Assembly: GCA_947475175.1 (NCBI GenBank)
Contig: CANJLN010000009.1
Span: forward strand, 1-36,303
DNA length: 36,303 bases
Source of the DNA: Alphaproteobacteria bacterium
GTDB taxonomy: Bacteria > Pseudomonadota > Alphaproteobacteria > Paracaedibacterales > CAIULA01
Direction of reading: 5' to 3'
Shown here: positions 1-8,366 of the stretch, piece after piece
Layout: each line of letters begins with the position of its first letter
Position numbering within the stretch: position 1 is the first letter of the stretch
Program-made: the position numbers and the translations under genes
The notes under the pieces: generated by a model
Database searches by the model: none
Told to the model about the DNA's origin: nothing
Seen by the model: only the letters and a program-made list of their open reading frames with translations

Positions 1-104
1 CTGGCCTTTGTTCCTTGCTCAACACATTAGATTTACTGCGCGATTATGATGGAGACGATCTTAAAAATATGCTTCAAAAAATACTGAAAACTCAACTTGT
101 GTAG
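1..104 (+). CDS. 3' end of an unidentified gene
   Basis: An open frame runs in from the left edge (codons from position 3) and ends at TAG 102-104. The 33 visible residues are leucine- and lysine-rich (ending ILKTQLV) and look like an amphipathic helical C-terminus. There is too little sequence to name a family. The frame could also be chance, because only about 100 bases are visible. A decayed hairpin repeat follows immediately, as at other gene ends in this window, which mildly supports a real gene end. Confidence 0.4.
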   Translation, partial: GLCSLLNTLDLLRDYDGDDLKNMLQKILKTQLV

Positions 105-110
105 ATACCT

Positions 111-213
111 ATGGGCTTGACCCGAGGATGACAGTTGAGAAGTGAGAAGTCCGAGGAGAGAGTCCCACCTAAAAAAAGTATAAAGTCGTCATCCTCGGAC
201 TTGTTCCGAGGAT
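111..213. repeat. compound CCTCGG/CCGAGG hairpin repeat (nrdJ 3' end)
   Basis: Three pieces of one repeat family lie together. At 111-132 is a right half with a decayed left arm (gggcttgacccgaggatgac). At about 145-160 is a fragment (agaagtccgaggag). At 191-213 is an intact hairpin with a perfect 9-bp stem (atcctcgga/tccgaggat) and a 5-nt loop. On the minus strand the intact copy lies about 20 nt after the nrdJ stop, and a T7 run follows roughly 20 nt beyond it. It probably acts as the nrdJ 3' hairpin, though the T-run is too distant for a textbook intrinsic terminator. Confidence 0.7.
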
Positions 214-233
214 CTAACAACATAGTTTGACGT

Positions 234-3200
234 TCAGGAACAACCGCTTGTAGAACCACAAGTGTTGCACTTTAAACAGGTTCCATTGCGAACCATGGTA
301 AAGTTTCCACATTCACCACACGCATCCCCTTGATACCCTTGTAGTTTAGCTTGCAAACTTTTCTCAGCAACCACATCAGCTTTTTTTCGAGCCTTTGCAC
401 TTACAACAGCATAACTGACCACATTGCCATAGGTGCCTGTTGCTGATTCGATTTCCGCTCCAGTGACAAGTGAACATTCAGTTGCCTCATCATCCGTAGT
501 CCCCTTCCCTGCTTTCTCCATTTTGGAACGTACATCCGTTGCGTTTTCTTCCATCAACACAGGATAGTCAGAAGATTCACCGATGGTGTCAGGTAATAGG
601 TCTCTGGGTTGAACGTGCGCCAAATCATTTCTGCCCAAATACGTAATAGCTAACTCTCTAAAGATATAGTCTAAAATCGAGGTTGCCATTTTAATGGTGT
701 CATTCCCTTCAACCATTCCTGAAGGCTCAAACCTAGTAAAGGTAAAGGCTTCGACGTATTCTTCTAGCGGCACACCATATTGCAAACCAATAGAAATCGC
801 CATGGCAAAATTATGCATCAAGGATCTAAAGGATGCGCCCTCTTTGTGCATATCAATGAAAATCTCACCGATCAGACCATCGTCATATTCACCTGTTCTA
901 AGATAAATCTTATGACCACCAACAGCTGCTTTTTGCGTATAGCCGCCACGACGATTGGGAAGCTTGCGACGTTGTGATTGATGAATCATCTTTTCAACGA
1001 TTGTCTCAATAATGCGCTCTGCTACAACCTTAGCTTTTTCTGTTGTTGGCAAACTCATAAGGTCTTCTATGTCATCATCAAAAGCAGTAGAGCTCAGAGC
1101 CTGAGAAAGTTTGGAGCCATCTCTATAGAGAGCATTCGCTTTTAATCCCAATTTCCAAGACAACAGGTATGACTCTTCACATTCTTTAACAGTGGCATTA
1201 TTCGGCATATTGATTGTCTTTGAAATCGCCCCTGATATAAAGGGTTGAACCGCTGCCATCATATGAATATGACTATTAATCGATAACAATCTTTTGCCAA
1301 TACGACCACAAGGACTAGCGCAATCAAAAACAGGTAAATGCTCGTCTTTTAAATGTGGTGCACCTTCTAAAGTCATTGTGCCGCAGCAATGGTTATTGGC
1401 TATTTCGATTTCCTCTTTGGTAAAACCTAAAGCAGATAACATATCAAAAGTTGGATTATTCAACTGTGCATCAGAAAATCCTAAGACGTCTTTGCAAAAT
1501 TCTTCCCCTAAAGACCATTTGTTAAAAGCAAATTTAACATCAAAAGCAGTACTTAAGGCTTGCTGAAGCTTAACTAAAGCTTCTTCTGTAAACCCTTGAG
1601 CGCGGAGTTTTTCATGGTTAATTCCAGGTGCCTGTTCAAGAGTGCCCGAACCTACCGCATAAAGTGATATATCATTGATTTGTTCTTTGCTGTAACCCAA
1701 GGCTTCTAAAGCTCTTGGTGCCATTTGGTTGACAATTTTAAAGTAACCGCCACCCGCTAATTTTTTGAATTTAACAAGCGCAAAGTCAGGTTCAACACCA
1801 GTTGTATCACAATCCATTACCAAACCAATGGTTCCCGTTGGTGCGATGACGGTTGTTTGAGCGTTTCGGTAACCGTGTTTCTCGCCTAAGAATAAAGCTT
1901 CATCCCATGTTCTTTTTGCCGATTCTGCAACCTCTTTCAAAGGGCAGTCTTTGGCTTTAAGAGCAACCGGTTTGATGGCCAGTTTTTCATAGCCCTTTTC
2001 TTCTCCGTAAGCAGCACGTCTGTGGTTACGCATCACACGGAGCATATGCTCTTTGTTTTTAGCATAACCAGGAAATGTTCCGAGCTCTTTTGCCATCTTG
2101 GCTGATGTTGAGTAAGATACACCTGTCAAAACAGCAGCGAGACCGCCGGCAATAGACCTGCCTGCATCGCTGTCATAAGGAATACCCATGGCCATTAATA
2201 AACCACCAAGGTTCGCGTACCCTAATCCCAACGTGCGGAAGTCATAAGACAGCTGCGCGATTTCTTTGGATGGAAATTGAGCCATCAAAACAGAAATTTC
2301 TAAAACCATGGTCCATAAGGAAATGCCATGCTCATACAAACCAACATCAAATTTTTTGTCTTTGTAAAAAGTCACCAAATTCAAAGATGCCAAATTACAA
2401 GCAGTGTCATCCAAAAACATATATTCAGAACAAGGGTTGGATGCTTTAATGGAGCCACTTTCAGGGCACGTGTGCCAATCATTGATGGTTGTCGAAAAAT
2501 GTATTCCAGGGTCAGCACAAGCCCAAGCGGCGTAACCGATTTTCTCCCAAAGATCGCGCGCTTTTAAGGTTTTCATAACCTTGCCATTGATGCGGCCCTT
2601 GAGCTGCCATTCTTTATCATTAACAACAGCTTCTAAATAGTCATTGGTCACACTGACTGTGTTATTTGAATTTTGACCAGATACCGTTGCATACGCTTCT
2701 GAGTTCCAATCAACATCATAAGCCGGTAGATCCATATGAGTATAACCTAATTCAGCTAATTGAATGGCGCGCTGAATATAGTTTTCAGGAACTAAAACTG
2801 TTCTAGCTGCCTTCATTGCCATTCTTAAGGCCAAATTTTGTTTAGGATCAAAACGTTGATCGTCTGGTAAATCTGTGTTTAAACAGGCTTCCATAACAGC
2901 TTCTAAATGCATTTTATTGATTTTAGAGCCAGTTACAAGAGCAGCAACTTTTTGCTCCTCAATTACTTTCCACTGAATAAACTCTTCAATATCGGGATGA
3001 TCTACATCCAAAATCACCATTTTAGCCGCACGGCGTGTTGTACCACCGGATTTAATCGCTCCGGCTGACCTGTCGCCAATTTTTAAAAAGCTCATTAAGC
3101 CAGAAGATTTTCCACCTCCAGACAAAGACTCACCAGATCCCCTGATGTTAGAAAAGTTTGTCCCTGTGCCAGAACCGTATTTGAACAATCTAGCTTCACG

Positions 3201-3833
3201 AACCCAAAGATCCATGATACCACCTTCGTTGACCAAATCATCGCTAATGCTTTGAATAAAACAAGCATGAGGTTGAGGACGTGCATAAGCTGAATTGGAT
3301 GCTGTTAATACGCCTGTTTGATCATCCACATAAAAATGTCCTTGAGCAGGACCGTCGACACCATAGGACCAATGCAGCCCTGTGTTGAACCACTGCGGAG
3401 AATTAGGGGCACACATCTGCATCGCCAGCATGTAACGAAGCTCGTCATAAAAGGCTTGCGCATCCTCTTCGGCATCGAAATAATTGCCTTTCCAACCCCA
3501 ATAAGTCCAAGCACCAGCCAAACGATCAAAAACTTGTTTGGAGTCAGCTTCGCTGCCAAAGGTTGTATTCGGTTTTGCTTGACGTCTTGAAAGCCATTTT
3601 GGAATCCCCTCTTCCTTGACTGCCACCGTTTCTGAAGGAACACCCGCTTTTCTGAAATACTTTTGCGCCAATACATCACAAGCAACCTGTGACCAATGCG
3701 CAGGTACGTCAATGTCATCCTGACGAAAGACAATGGACCCATCTGGGTTTCGAATTTCACTACTTAACTTTCGAAATTCAATTCCTGTGTATGGAGATTG
3801 CCCAGCAACAGTACAACGACGGTGAATCTTCAT
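234..3833 (-). CDS. nrdJ: adenosylcobalamin-dependent (class II) ribonucleotide reductase
   Basis: It reduces ribonucleotides to deoxyribonucleotides for DNA synthesis, using adenosylcobalamin to generate the radical. At 1199 residues it matches the long alphaproteobacterial NrdJ type. Visible motifs are the redox cysteine in HACFIQS (Cys191), the active-site NPCSE loop (466-470, with Cys468 and Glu470), the phosphate-binding APTGTIG motif near residue 665, and a C-terminal cysteine-rich zinc-ribbon-like tail (about 1172-1199, CGEC...CLKC..C) that probably regenerates the active-site thiols. The ATG at 3833 has an AAAGGG ribosome-binding site 7 nt upstream. It stands alone, with a hairpin repeat after its stop and an NrdR-box-like palindrome about 75 bp before its start. 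The enzyme makes dNTP supply depend on cobalamin. No class I or III reductase is in the window. Confidence 0.97.
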   Translation of the reverse strand: MKIHRRCTVAGQSPYTGIEFRKLSSEIRNPDGSIVFRQDDIDVPAHWSQVACDVLAQKYFRKAGVPSETVAVKEEGIPKWLSRRQAKPNTTFGSEADSKQVFDRLAGAWTYWGWKGNYFDAEEDAQAFYDELRYMLAMQMCAPNSPQWFNTGLHWSYGVDGPAQGHFYVDDQTGVLTASNSAYARPQPHACFIQSISDDLVNEGGIMDLWVREARLFKYGSGTGTNFSNIRGSGESLSGGGKSSGLMSFLKIGDRSAGAIKSGGTTRRAAKMVILDVDHPDIEEFIQWKVIEEQKVAALVTGSKINKMHLEAVMEACLNTDLPDDQRFDPKQNLALRMAMKAARTVLVPENYIQRAIQLAELGYTHMDLPAYDVDWNSEAYATVSGQNSNNTVSVTNDYLEAVVNDKEWQLKGRINGKVMKTLKARDLWEKIGYAAWACADPGIHFSTTINDWHTCPESGSIKASNPCSEYMFLDDTACNLASLNLVTFYKDKKFDVGLYEHGISLWTMVLEISVLMAQFPSKEIAQLSYDFRTLGLGYANLGGLLMAMGIPYDSDAGRSIAGGLAAVLTGVSYSTSAKMAKELGTFPGYAKNKEHMLRVMRNHRRAAYGEEKGYEKLAIKPVALKAKDCPLKEVAESAKRTWDEALFLGEKHGYRNAQTTVIAPTGTIGLVMDCDTTGVEPDFALVKFKKLAGGGYFKIVNQMAPRALEALGYSKEQINDISLYAVGSGTLEQAPGINHEKLRAQGFTEEALVKLQQALSTAFDVKFAFNKWSLGEEFCKDVLGFSDAQLNNPTFDMLSALGFTKEEIEIANNHCCGTMTLEGAPHLKDEHLPVFDCASPCGRIGKRLLSINSHIHMMAAVQPFISGAISKTINMPNNATVKECEESYLLSWKLGLKANALYRDGSKLSQALSSTAFDDDIEDLMSLPTTEKAKVVAERIIETIVEKMIHQSQRRKLPNRRGGYTQKAAVGGHKIYLRTGEYDDGLIGEIFIDMHKEGASFRSLMHNFAMAISIGLQYGVPLEEYVEAFTFTRFEPSGMVEGNDTIKMATSILDYIFRELAITYLGRNDLAHVQPRDLLPDTIGESSDYPVLMEENATDVRSKMEKAGKGTTDDEATECSLVTGAEIESATGTYGNVVSYAVVSAKARKKADVVAEKSLQAKLQGYQGDACGECGNFTMVRNGTCLKCNTCGSTSGCS

Positions 3834-3908
3834 GAAATAACCCTTTCTAAGGTTTGGCTTTAAGGTTGACTTTGACGGTTACAATAGAAGCAATTTTAGA
3901 CAAAACTT

Positions 3909-3920
3909 ACTATATATAGT
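3909..3920. promoter_or_regulatory. NrdR-box-like palindrome upstream of nrdJ
   Basis: ACTATATATAGT is a perfect 12-bp palindrome 76 bp before the nrdJ start. It resembles the AT-rich core of the NrdR repressor box known upstream of ribonucleotide reductase genes (roughly ACACWATATATWGTGT). A weaker partner, ACATCGATATGT, lies at 3938-3949. The centre-to-centre distance of 29 bp is slightly below the usual spacing of about 31 bp. The palindrome is seen directly; its link to NrdR is inference from position and similarity. Confidence 0.5.
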
Positions 3921-4075
3921 GATTTATGTGATTCTTCACATCGATATGTTGATATATTGAACACAATGGATCTAAAAAGCAAGTCTTGAAATTTGGGAAA
4001 AATGATGTTAAAAGCTCTTTGCTTTGGAAAGAATTTTCTGAGATGAATGGATTATTTTTGAAGTGCAGTGGTGGT

Positions 4076-4100
4076 GCCATTGCGAGGAATGAAAATGACG
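4076..4100. repeat. fragment resembling a dispersed alphaproteobacterial repeat
   Basis: The stretch gccattgcgaggaatgaaaatgacg resembles the CATTGCGAGGAGCGAAGCGACG intergenic repeat that I recall from Rickettsiales and other Alphaproteobacteria. It directly abuts the rplI terminator hairpin. This is the only copy noticed in the window, so its repeat status rests on recall of the motif. Confidence 0.4.
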
Positions 4101-4138
4101 AAAAAAAATTATCATCCCCGGAATAAATCCGAGGATGA
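4101..4138 (-). terminator. intrinsic terminator of rplI
   Basis: Read on the minus strand, an 11-bp stem (TCATCCTCGGA / TCCGGGGATGA, one G-U pair, loop TTTAT) is followed at once by AATTTTTTTT. It starts about 38 nt after the rplI stop. The stem is a copy of the CCTCGG/CCGAGG hairpin repeat found at other gene ends here. Confidence 0.85.
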
Positions 4139-4176
4139 CAAAGGTAGGCTCTTAAATATTTAAAACTTTTGAAAAA

Positions 4177-4677
4177 CTAAGCAGCAGCCGTCGTTTTCTT
4201 AGCATCTGCTTCCTTTTGAACAACAGCTTCTTCTTCTGATAGAGCAATGTTTACACGAACAAAAACATTTACTTCAGGATGAAGAACAACTCGTGCTGGG
4301 TGAATGCCCAAGGTTTTAATAGGTTCTTGCAATTTGACTTGCCCTTTATCCAAGGTATAACCAGCCTTATCCAAAGCATCAGAGATGTCTTTCGATCTGA
4401 CCGACCCATACAAATGACCAACTTCACTGGCTTGACGAATCAATGTCACCATAACACTATCCATCTTCTTGGCAACCAACTCAGCTTCACTTTTACGCTT
4501 CAAGTTTGTTGCTTCTAATTGAGCTTTTTGTGTCTCAAAATAAGCGACATTATCCTTTGTGACGCGAAGTGCTTTTTTCTTTGGTAACAAATAGTTACGT
4601 GCATAACCCGGTTTTACCGATACGGTTTGCCCCATTTGCCCTAATTTTTCGATTCTCTCCAGCAAGATGACCTGCAT
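4177..4677 (-). CDS. rplI: 50S ribosomal protein bL9
   Basis: A structural protein of the large ribosomal subunit that binds 23S rRNA near the L1 stalk. The N-terminal domain carries the bL9 signature MQVILLERIEKLG and the glycine-rich PGYARNYLLPKKKA motif (residues 23-36). A long charged helix (about 45-75) links it to the C-terminal domain, ending in a KKTTAAA tail. The length of 166 residues is normal. GGGAG lies 6 nt before the ATG. It is the last gene of rpsF-rpsR-DUF2232-rplI, 23 bp after DUF2232, and is followed by a strong terminator. Confidence 0.97.
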   Translation of the reverse strand: MQVILLERIEKLGQMGQTVSVKPGYARNYLLPKKKALRVTKDNVAYFETQKAQLEATNLKRKSEAELVAKKMDSVMVTLIRQASEVGHLYGSVRSKDISDALDKAGYTLDKGQVKLQEPIKTLGIHPARVVLHPEVNVFVRVNIALSEEEAVVQKEADAKKTTAAA

Positions 4678-4700
4678 CTAGAACTCCCTACAAATACAAT

Positions 4701-5648
4701 TTATCCATTATGTGGCAGATTTTTGTCTGCGAAACGCTGCGCTAACCCATACCATGGTTCAACGAAACCTAACAATACTATAATCAGCAGTGGCCAAACA
4801 AGTAAAAACGACATGATCATGATGGTTGCGAACCAAAATCTTTTAGAGTCAGTCTTTTGCACAGCTAAATAGCAAATTCGGAACCCTAAAGCCAGCAAGG
4901 GTAAACATCCCATCAGCATGATTGTTTTGCCAAGAATAGATAAAAGAGGCAAAGGCCAATAATGATGTCCCATAATTAACATCAGACCAAATGTTACAAT
5001 AATGTCCCAATAGGCATGGAAGTGTATATCTTTCGAAGTATCAATAACACGTCTGGAAAGATTCTGTCTGACAAGCAGCTGATACGCAGTCCAAGCATTA
5101 ATAAAACTTGTTGATATCCATGAAATCGTCAAAATGGACGGAAAAATATCGATAAGTTGAGCGATAGCAGTTGGCTGTACACTTGTAAAATTAGAAGGGA
5201 GAGCTTTCTCTAGAAAACTCTCAACTGACTGTCTGACATCAATTCCATAAAAAGATAAACCCAATAGCAAGACAATTAAGGTTAAAAGCAAACACAGGTT
5301 CACTTTGGAGAACACATCTGCGAGTGAATAACGAAAAGCTCCTGCGGCGTTCTCTTTTAACAAGAAATAAGACAAAAGGAGAAAAGGAACATAAGTCATC
5401 ATCAGAAAACCAATGGCGTGGTAGGCTCCACCGAAAAGAGCGAAACTAAAAATTGCAACAGTAGCAGCCCTGATACCAAATTGAAGTCCAAAAGCAAAGC
5501 TTATTAAAAATAAAGGGAGAGCATTAAAGTAGTTCAGAAAAATTCCCAAAATAGGAATTAAGCCAGAAAGAAAGGAAACGGCAAGAACAGTAACCCCAGC
5601 CAGTAAAGACAGAACCGTTGGTGAATAATTTCTAAGTTGCTCTAGCAT
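4701..5648 (-). CDS. DUF2232 multi-span membrane protein
   Basis: A hydrophobic 315-residue protein with about eight predicted membrane segments, beginning within the first 25 residues (LSLLAGVTVLAVSFLSGLIP). Its position between rpsR and rplI is the usual place for DUF2232 (YybS-like) proteins in Alphaproteobacteria, and the family call rests on that synteny plus the membrane profile. Function is unknown. No strong ribosome-binding site precedes the ATG, and a terminator-like hairpin ends only 17 nt upstream, so expression probably relies on readthrough from rpsR. Confidence 0.8.
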   Translation of the reverse strand: MLEQLRNYSPTVLSLLAGVTVLAVSFLSGLIPILGIFLNYFNALPLFLISFAFGLQFGIRAATVAIFSFALFGGAYHAIGFLMMTYVPFLLLSYFLLKENAAGAFRYSLADVFSKVNLCLLLTLIVLLLGLSFYGIDVRQSVESFLEKALPSNFTSVQPTAIAQLIDIFPSILTISWISTSFINAWTAYQLLVRQNLSRRVIDTSKDIHFHAYWDIIVTFGLMLIMGHHYWPLPLLSILGKTIMLMGCLPLLALGFRICYLAVQKTDSKRFWFATIMIMSFLLVWPLLIIVLLGFVEPWYGLAQRFADKNLPHNG

Positions 5649-5665
5649 GTAAAATCAAATGAGAT

Positions 5666-5702
5666 AAAAAAGGTTGGGAAGATTATAACTAATAATCCTC
5701 CC
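5666..5702 (-). terminator. intrinsic terminator or attenuator inside the ribosomal cluster
   Basis: On the minus strand, GGGAGGATTAT pairs with ATAATCTTCCC (11 bp, one G-U pair, loop TAGTT), and a T6 run follows 4 nt later. It begins 16 nt after the rpsR stop and finishes 17 nt before the DUF2232 start. This leaves almost no room for a new promoter, so it may set how much transcription passes from rpsR into DUF2232-rplI. Confidence 0.75.
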
Positions 5703-5718
5703 TTGGAAATCGCTGGGA

Positions 5719-6129
5719 TTAGCCGTTCACGTATGGCATTAAAGCCAAAAAGCGTGCGCGTTTGATCGCTTGCGCGAGTTCACGTTGTTTTTTGAGAGAA
5801 ACAGCACTGATACGACTTGGCATCATTTTACCGCGTTCTGACACAAACTTTGATAGAACCCGAATGTCTTTGTAATCAATTTTCATTCCATTAGGACCTG
5901 AAAATGGACACGTTTTACGACGACGGAAAAATTGACGACGAACAAAAGTCTTTTGTCCATCTGGACCAACGGAGCTATCGCCACCGCGTGAACTATCACC
6001 GCTTGGCCTGGATCCGTATGAACTTGATCCGCCTGAGCTATCGCTGCGTGAACTGGATCCGTGTGAACTTGATCCGCCTGAGCTATCGCTGCGTGAACTG
6101 GATCCGTGTGAATTGCAATCTTGACTCAT
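5719..6129 (-). CDS. rpsR: 30S ribosomal protein bS18 with Ser/Gly-rich N-terminal repeat extension
   Basis: A structural protein of the small subunit platform that pairs with bS6. The conserved core begins near residue 64 ([15 protein letters not shown]) and runs through [15 protein letters not shown] and [22 protein letters not shown] to the end, about 73 residues and thus normal length. In front is an unusual tail of about 60 residues rich in Ser, Gly, Asp and Arg. It has two perfect copies of the 15-residue unit [15 protein letters not shown] (8-22 and 23-37) and a diverged third (38-53). There is no Met between residue 1 and the core. The ATG at 6129 has AGAGTGAG about 10 nt upstream and lies 23 bp after rpsF. 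A start inside the extension at a rare codon cannot be excluded. Confidence 0.95.
   Translation of the reverse strand: MSQDCNSHGSSSRSDSSGGSSSHGSSSRSDSSGGSSSYGSRPSGDSSRGGDSSVGPDGQKTFVRRQFFRRRKTCPFSGPNGMKIDYKDIRVLSKFVSERGKMMPSRISAVSLKKQRELAQAIKRARFLALMPYVNG
5971..6108. repeat. 45-bp tandem repeat within rpsR
   Basis: Two 45-bp units (6064-6108 and 6019-6063), essentially identical in DNA, encode identical 15-residue segments. A third diverged 48-bp unit follows at 5971-6018. The repeat is in frame, so copy-number change would lengthen or shorten the S18 tail without a frameshift. Confidence 0.9.
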
Positions 6130-6152
6130 AATATTTGACTCACTCTTATGTT

Positions 6153-6569
6153 TTATTCTGTTATTTCAGCATCAGGAAGAACAACAAGCGCCTCCCCTTC
6201 TTCTTGACCATCACCAAAATCGCGTTGTTGGAAATCTTCACGATAGTGACGTTGTTGCATGAGCGTAGAAGGATTATTATCTAAGACATCAACACGGATG
6301 CTCAAATAACGCAAAACATCCTCATTTAGCTTCATTTGACGCTCAACTTCGGAGATTCCTTCAGGCGTAACAGCTAAGTTTAATAAAACATAGTGCCCTT
6401 TTTTATTCTTTTTAATGGGGTAAGCCAACGAACGTAAACCACAAAATTCAGTCTTTGTGACTTCGCCGCCGTGTGTTTTAATGACGGACGTATAGTGTTG
6501 GGTCATTGTCTCCACCTGTGCTGATGTTACATCTTGGCGGGCAATAAAAACAGTTTCGTAATATCTCAA
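6153..6569 (-). CDS. rpsF: 30S ribosomal protein bS6
   Basis: A small-subunit platform protein that binds bS18 and 16S rRNA. The sequence shows the bS6 opening [12 protein letters not shown] and the [21 protein letters not shown] motif. I chose the TTG at 6569 because a perfect AAGGAG (6576-6581) sits 6 nt upstream and the product then starts MRYYETV, as in the family. The frame continues upstream to a GTG at 6635, but those 22 residues resemble no S6. The product is 138 residues. It is the first gene of the rpsF-rpsR-DUF2232-rplI cluster. Confidence 0.95.
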   Translation of the reverse strand: MRYYETVFIARQDVTSAQVETMTQHYTSVIKTHGGEVTKTEFCGLRSLAYPIKKNKKGHYVLLNLAVTPEGISEVERQMKLNEDVLRYLSIRVDVLDNNPSTLMQQRHYREDFQQRDFGDGQEEGEALVVLPDAEITE

Positions 6570-6775
6570 TTCAAACTCCTTACGGTTGCTAACTTGTGAA
6601 CAAGTCACAGCCCGGAAACTCCGAGCAAGGCGCACTTAATAATTAAGCACTCATCCAGACATATAACGACAATTGTGAAGAAAAATCAAATTATTTTCTT
6701 AAAAAGGGTTTCCTTTTGTTTTTCAAAGACTAGTTTCTTTAGAGTAGAAATATATAAAATCAGCAGAGGTACGTC

Positions 6776-7390
6776 ATGAATAAAAAATTAACACTCGGAG
6801 CTCTTGCGATTGTTTTGTTAATGAGCGCAAGTCCAGTTAATGCTACGTATGATGAAGACTCAGTTTCTGGAAGAGTTGGTCAAGCTTGGCAGTCACTGAA
6901 AGATTTTGTTGTGACTAATTTGGGGCTAGATCCCCTTTTAGACGTGGATCTTAGAGGGAGTCCACGCAAAGTTGAAAGACCCGCCACAACGGCTGCAATG
7001 TTTGCAAATGCGCATTTTGAGGGTATGAGAGTTGAATCTGTTAATGGTATATCATTTATGAGTGAGCTTTTTCCAAGTGACAATAACCTTGAAAATGTTG
7101 TTTCATCTCCACAATATTTAGCCCTACAACAACTCAAAAAGCTAGAACAGGCAGAAGATCTAAGAGGGTTAGGGTTTTACGTTGATATTGATACAAAAGG
7201 AGAAGAAGCTTTGCGAGTTTCATCTATACCTTACTACGGTAGTACTGGTCGAGTTATTGATATGGGAAATAGGAATATCAACCCAGATGATAGTGATGGA
7301 ATGAGTGCTTTACTAGCACAAGCTTCATGTGCACGTACAGATAATCCAAATATCAAAAGATTAGGACTGCTGGTTTCAACGGGAGGCTAA
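6776..7390 (+). CDS. exported protein of unknown function
   Basis: I do not recognise this 204-residue protein. It starts with a clear Sec signal peptide (MNKKLTLGALAIVLLMSASPVNA, cleavage likely after residue 23), so it is probably periplasmic or secreted. No membrane segment follows. The mature part is mixed and fairly acidic (DEDS, DPLLDVD, NINPDDSDG), with a single cysteine near residue 185 and a glycine-rich end. GAGG lies 6 nt before the ATG. It stands alone between the divergent rpsF and the convergent ctrA, with a hairpin after its stop. It could be lineage-specific. Confidence 0.75.
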   Translation: MNKKLTLGALAIVLLMSASPVNATYDEDSVSGRVGQAWQSLKDFVVTNLGLDPLLDVDLRGSPRKVERPATTAAMFANAHFEGMRVESVNGISFMSELFPSDNNLENVVSSPQYLALQQLKKLEQAEDLRGLGFYVDIDTKGEEALRVSSIPYYGSTGRVIDMGNRNINPDDSDGMSALLAQASCARTDNPNIKRLGLLVSTGG

Positions 7391-7415
7391 TAACTCTAGG
7401 TTGCCCAAACAAACT

Positions 7416-7440
7416 CTGTCCTCGGGTTTCCCGAGGGCAG
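7416..7440. terminator. bidirectional hairpin between convergent genes
   Basis: Ctgtcctcggg (7416-7426) pairs with cccgagggcag (7430-7440) around a TTT loop, giving an 11-bp stem with one G-T position. It lies between the ends of the exported protein gene and ctrA. There is no good T-run on either side, so the terminator role is inferred from position and from its CCTCGG/CCGAGG core, which is shared with the other hairpin repeats here. Confidence 0.6.
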
Positions 7441-7464
7441 GACAAAGCAGACCAGAGAGAACGA

Positions 7465-8250
7465 TTACCCCAAACGGTTGATCGTAATGCTATCAGGTCC
7501 TTTGCTTAGGGTTTCAGGGAGCACAGGAAACTGATTTGGGTCAACACTCACAGCAACAACCTCTTGGTTTTCCTCGTCAGGATCACGCAAAACATAACCA
7601 CGCCCCCAAACGGTTTCAATATAATTGTCTTGTCCCAAAGCTTCAGCAATTTTACGGCGAAGTTTACAAATAAACACATCGATAATTTTTAATTCAGGTT
7701 CGTCCATACCACCATACAGGTGATTTAAGAACATTTCTTTTGTAAGCGTTGTTCCCTTGCGCAATGATAACAGCTCTAAAATGGCGTATTCTTTTCCTGT
7801 TAGGTTCAGGGTTTCGCCATCAACACTGGCTGTTCGTTTTTGTAAGTTAACGGAAAGTCGGCCTGTCTTAATCTGTGAGTCTGAGTGACCGCGTGAGCGG
7901 CGAACAATAGCATGCGCTCGCGCCAAAAGTTCAACTTTACTGAAAGGTTTTGTTAAATAATCATCAGCCCCAAAACCAAGCCCCTTAACTTTATCATCCG
8001 TTTCACTCAAGCCTGATAGAACCAAAATAGGCGTCTTAATCTGTGCAGCTCTTAAACGACGTAAAACTTCAAACCCATCAATGTCGGGCAACATTAAATC
8101 CAAGATAATAAGGTCATATTCATACAGTTTACCAATTTCAAGACCATCTTCACCAAGATCGGTTGTATCACAAATAAAACCTTCTGATTTTAGTGTTGAT
8201 TCCAAGCTTTTTGCTGTTGCAGAGTCGTCTTCAATTAATAATACGCGCAT
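7465..8250 (-). CDS. ctrA: cell-cycle response regulator CtrA
   Basis: An OmpR-type DNA-binding response regulator that in Alphaproteobacteria controls cell cycle, division and polar genes through the CckA-ChpT phosphorelay. The receiver domain (1-115) has the acidic pocket ED7-9, phospho-acceptor Asp51 (LIILDLMLP) and the Lys of LTKPF. The winged-helix domain (about 125-230) contains [17 protein letters not shown] and [14 protein letters not shown], typical of CtrA. I used ATG 8250 (MRVLLIEDD) as in known CtrA proteins. A GTG at 8268 with AAGGA 5 nt upstream would add six residues and may be the true start. The C-terminus (ITINRLG) lacks the terminal Ala-Ala that marks Caulobacter CtrA for ClpXP. 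Confidence 0.95.
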   Translation of the reverse strand: MRVLLIEDDSATAKSLESTLKSEGFICDTTDLGEDGLEIGKLYEYDLIILDLMLPDIDGFEVLRRLRAAQIKTPILVLSGLSETDDKVKGLGFGADDYLTKPFSKVELLARAHAIVRRSRGHSDSQIKTGRLSVNLQKRTASVDGETLNLTGKEYAILELLSLRKGTTLTKEMFLNHLYGGMDEPELKIIDVFICKLRRKIAEALGQDNYIETVWGRGYVLRDPDEENQEVVAVSVDPNQFPVLPETLSKGPDSITINRLG

Positions 8251-8366
8251 TATTTTACTACCGTTCACTATTGTCCTTGATTAAAATGCTAGCAAAATTT
8301 TCCTAAAATACCTAATATTATATTTTTTTATTTTGTCTTGATTCTTAACTTTTTATTTACTTCTTT

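Larger units (their letters stand above)
3834..4176. other. 343-bp spacer between rplI and nrdJ
   Basis: This is the only internal stretch above 300 bp without a gene. From right to left (the direction of transcription) it holds the rplI terminator hairpin (4101-4138), a fragment resembling the dispersed repeat CATTGCGAGGA (4076-4100), AT-rich sequence with no convincing ORF, an NrdR-box-like palindrome (3909-3920) and the nrdJ ribosome-binding site. I saw no cobalamin-riboswitch B12-box pattern and no tRNA. Confidence 0.6.

Noticed and set aside
3305-3760. 151-residue ORF on the minus strand overlapping the nrdJ 5' part in another frame
   Set aside because: It lies wholly inside nrdJ, which has clear family motifs along its full length; the alternative frame shows no recognisable domain.
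3834-4176. Possible cobalamin riboswitch before nrdJ
   Set aside because: No B12-box-like conserved segment or pseudoknot pattern could be made out, and most of the spacer is AT-rich with a terminator and repeat.
5971-6108. CRISPR-like repetition
   Set aside because: Units are contiguous, in frame with rpsR and without spacers; this is a coding tandem repeat.
5904-6131. 75-residue plus-strand ORF with repeated [15 protein letters not shown] units
   Set aside because: It is the antisense reading of the rpsR tandem repeat; the repeat makes the frame open by chance.
6570-6635. 22-codon upstream extension of rpsF to a GTG start
   Set aside because: A perfect AAGGAG lies 6 nt before the TTG at 6569, and the extension has no S6 similarity.
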